Origin: Aurantibacillus circumpalustris
GTDB taxonomy: Bacteria; Bacteroidota; Bacteroidia; B-17B0; Aurantibacillaceae
Direction: 5' to 3'
Assembly: GCF_029625215.1 (NCBI RefSeq)
Contig: NZ_CP121197.1
Span: forward strand, 1,364,001-1,428,000
Length of the DNA: 64,000 nucleotides
A model generated the notes under the pieces. The model ran no database searches and was not told where the DNA came from. It saw only the letters and a program-made list of their open reading frames with translations. Below are positions 62,663 through 64,000 of this stretch, in pieces; position 1 is the stretch's first letter; each line of letters opens with the position of its first letter. The translations under genes were made by a program, and so were the position numbers.

Positions 62663-63064
62663 TTAACCTTCTAAAAGAACTCTGCTAACGTCCATTTCAC
62701 TCTGTTTTTCTTTTATTTTGGATATAAGAAAATCTAATTCTTCCATAGTGAAATTTAAATCCTGCCTTTTTTCGGTTATCATTAAAATGAACTTTATTAA
62801 TGTCTGCGTGTACGATGTTGTATTAAAGTCAATAATATTATCACAGTCAGCTAAAGTTAAAATCTGGAAATGGGAAGTTTGTAAAGCTTGTGCTACTATT
62901 TTTAATTGCCCTGGACTAAAAGAGAGTTCACCTTTTTCTATTCTGCTATAGGTAGATTGGTCAATGTTCAACGCGTTAGCTAAGTTAATCTGCTTTATAA
63001 ATGAAGTTCCGCGAAGTGCTTTGATAACCTTTACAATTCTTAAATCATATTCCTGGGGTTTCAT
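62663..63064 (-). CDS. XRE-family helix-turn-helix regulator
   Basis: 133-aa transcription regulator. The Cro/C1-type HTH domain spans about 8-65, with KQINLANALNIDQSTYSRIEKGELSFSPGQLKIVAQAL showing the recognition helix. The C-terminal half (about 75-133) is helical and may be a dimerisation part, with no ligand domain recognised. Likely binds the palindromic sites 20-75 bp beyond its 3-prime end and may regulate the downstream giant secreted protein gene; that link is inference. Confidence 0.88.
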   Translation of the reverse strand: MKPQEYDLRIVKVIKALRGTSFIKQINLANALNIDQSTYSRIEKGELSFSPGQLKIVAQALQTSHFQILTLADCDNIIDFNTTSYTQTLIKFILMITEKRQDLNFTMEELDFLISKIKEKQSEMDVSRVLLEG

Positions 63065-63657
63065 GTTTTGAGTTTTAATGTCTTGATTTCAAAAAAATTA
63101 TTGCGACTCTAATTTTGTATTTAGAATATTTCTGCACAAGTTGGAATGATTATAACAAAGTCGTATCAAATAGTGTTTTGATTTATTTTCATAACTATTG
63201 TAAACGAAATGAGATGCTGCATTGCTTGATCTTGGCTTATTCTTTTAAAAAGGTTTGGGGGTTTCTGATTAGTAGTAAACTAAAATTAAGATGCAATTGG
63301 TGTTCTTTTTTTATTTTTTGGTTCACGCAATGTTAGATAAAGATCATTCTTTTGACAAAAGAATTCGACCAAAATTCAAAACTACCCGATGAAAATCATT
63401 TTCGCTTGGTATTTAAGGGATTGGAAGTTGCCTGATAAGACTCTCTTTAATTTTATTTTTTTCAGGTATTGTAATAGGGGTTTCCGACTCTTAAGTATGG
63501 TAATATCGATTCCAAAACAATATGGTCTAATTTCAGAATACTTATTGTACCATTTGTTTTTTGGGTCGACTCCTAATTAGAAATAAGAAAATCGGAAAAC
63601 GTAGCCCGAGAAATTTACATGAAACAAAATGTCTATCAATAAATTCTTAGCGTTTTT
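63065..63657. other. Long intergenic region, nothing recognised
   Basis: 593 AT-rich bases between feoB and the XRE gene. Short open frames are present but have aromatic/cysteine-rich, non-protein-like translations and no start context. I see no tRNA, hairpin terminator or repeat I can support. Confidence 0.5.
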
Positions 63658-64000
63658 CTAGGATAAAAGCTGATACGCCCCAAAGGCGGAAGCATACGCC
63701 AATATGGACATAAAGGCCAATTGTGCGAGCACCCATTTCCAACTTTTTGTTTCGCGCTTAACAACAGCCATTGTACTCATGCACTGCATGGCAAAAGCAT
63801 AAAATAAAAGTAACGACCAGCACACGGCAGGAGTATAAATTAAATTTCCTTGGTCGTCTTTCTCTTTTAATAATTTTTGTTTAATCCCTTCAGTGTTTTG
63901 TTCATCTTCGCTCTGATAAATGGTGGCCATTGTTCCAACAAATACTTCGCGCGCAGCAAAAGATGTGATGAGTGCAATTCCAATTTTCCAATCAAAGCCC
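63658..64000 (-). CDS. feoB: Ferrous iron transport protein B, C-terminal part (right edge)
   Basis: The C-terminal 113 codons of FeoB, the inner-membrane ferrous iron permease; the GTPase domain and most helices lie beyond the right edge. The reading frame is open from 64000 to the stop at 63658. It contains the family core WKIGIALITSFAAREVFVGTMA, then a soluble linker and the last helices (VCWSLLLFYAFAMQCMSTMAVVKRET and WVLAQLAFMSILAYASAF). An ATG at 63930 is internal, not the gene start. Confidence 0.92.
   Translation of the reverse strand, partial: GFDWKIGIALITSFAAREVFVGTMATIYQSEDEQNTEGIKQKLLKEKDDQGNLIYTPAVCWSLLLFYAFAMQCMSTMAVVKRETKSWKWVLAQLAFMSILAYASAFGAYQLLS

Noticed and set aside
63115-63580. 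Two short plus-strand frames (73 and 63 aa)
   Set aside because: Cys/Trp/Phe-heavy translations, no promoter box and no family signal. Treated as non-coding.
1-64000. CRISPR arrays, IS elements, prophage genes
   Set aside because: No evenly spaced direct repeats, no transposase or integrase, and no phage structural gene were seen.

Overview
The window looks like a chromosomal segment of an AT-rich member of the Bacteroidota (Flavobacteriia/Sphingobacteriia-like). The evidence is secreted proteins with type IX secretion (T9SS) type A and type B C-terminal sorting domains, an exosortase of the XrtF type with its partner protein, DUF4476 and GWxTD proteins, the -7 promoter motif TAnnTTTG ahead of many genes, and an apparent lack of Shine-Dalgarno use. 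No tRNA, rRNA, CRISPR array, IS element or phage gene was recognised.

Layout. (1) 1-13.3 kb is mostly housekeeping and general genes: a large membrane sensor histidine kinase cut by the left edge, a TMTC-like membrane/TPR protein with a calcium-loop insert, sucD, an RNase H, a GWxTD lipoprotein, an AI-2E-family permease, DUF2461, DUF486, MarC, a glycosyltransferase and a DUF1801 protein. (2) 13.4-16.0 kb is a tightly packed minus-strand operon: a 76-aa secreted protein with a PIDNG-transmembrane-basic tail, exosortase XrtF, its associated membrane protein, and glyA. (3) 16.1-43.8 kb is a surface-polysaccharide region. It opens with a Wzc-like tyrosine autokinase divergent from the exosortase operon. 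After uvrC and a DUF4476 protein come a Wzt-like ABC ATPase and then many glycosyltransferases, methyltransferases, sugar epimerases/reductases, acyltransferases, a GT11 fucosyltransferase-like enzyme, a transglutaminase-like protein, asparagine synthase, a candidate polymerase, a FemAB-like protein, a polysaccharide deacetylase and galE. (4) 43.8-45.8 kb holds rsmA and prfB, the latter with a textbook programmed +1 frameshift. (5) 45.9-62.2 kb is rich in secreted proteins: a gliding-type PKD protein, a VCBS-repeat protein, a cytochrome-like/beta-propeller lipoprotein, a PKD/beta-propeller protein and a 1513-aa Ig-like/beta-helix protein, with HTTM, DCC, ComF and coiled-coil genes between them. 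(6) 62.6-64.0 kb has an XRE regulator and the C-terminal part of feoB, cut by the right edge.

How it fits together. Regions 2 and 3 probably act on the cell envelope together: the cluster makes and decorates a surface glycan whose chain length and export are tuned by the Wzc-like kinase. The exosortase would process a small tail-bearing protein in the same envelope, as is usual for exosortases beside exopolysaccharide loci. No initiating phosphoglycosyltransferase, Wzx flippase or ABC-2 permease is visible here, so part of the pathway lies elsewhere.

The strongest leads are the XrtF operon with its candidate cognate substrate, a recurring leaderless-promoter architecture (TAnnTTTG or TAnnTTTA 3-6 nt before the start codon at eight genes), the EF-hand-like insert in the TMTC-like protein, a probable CTG-started FemAB-like gene, and nested-palindrome intergenic repeats.
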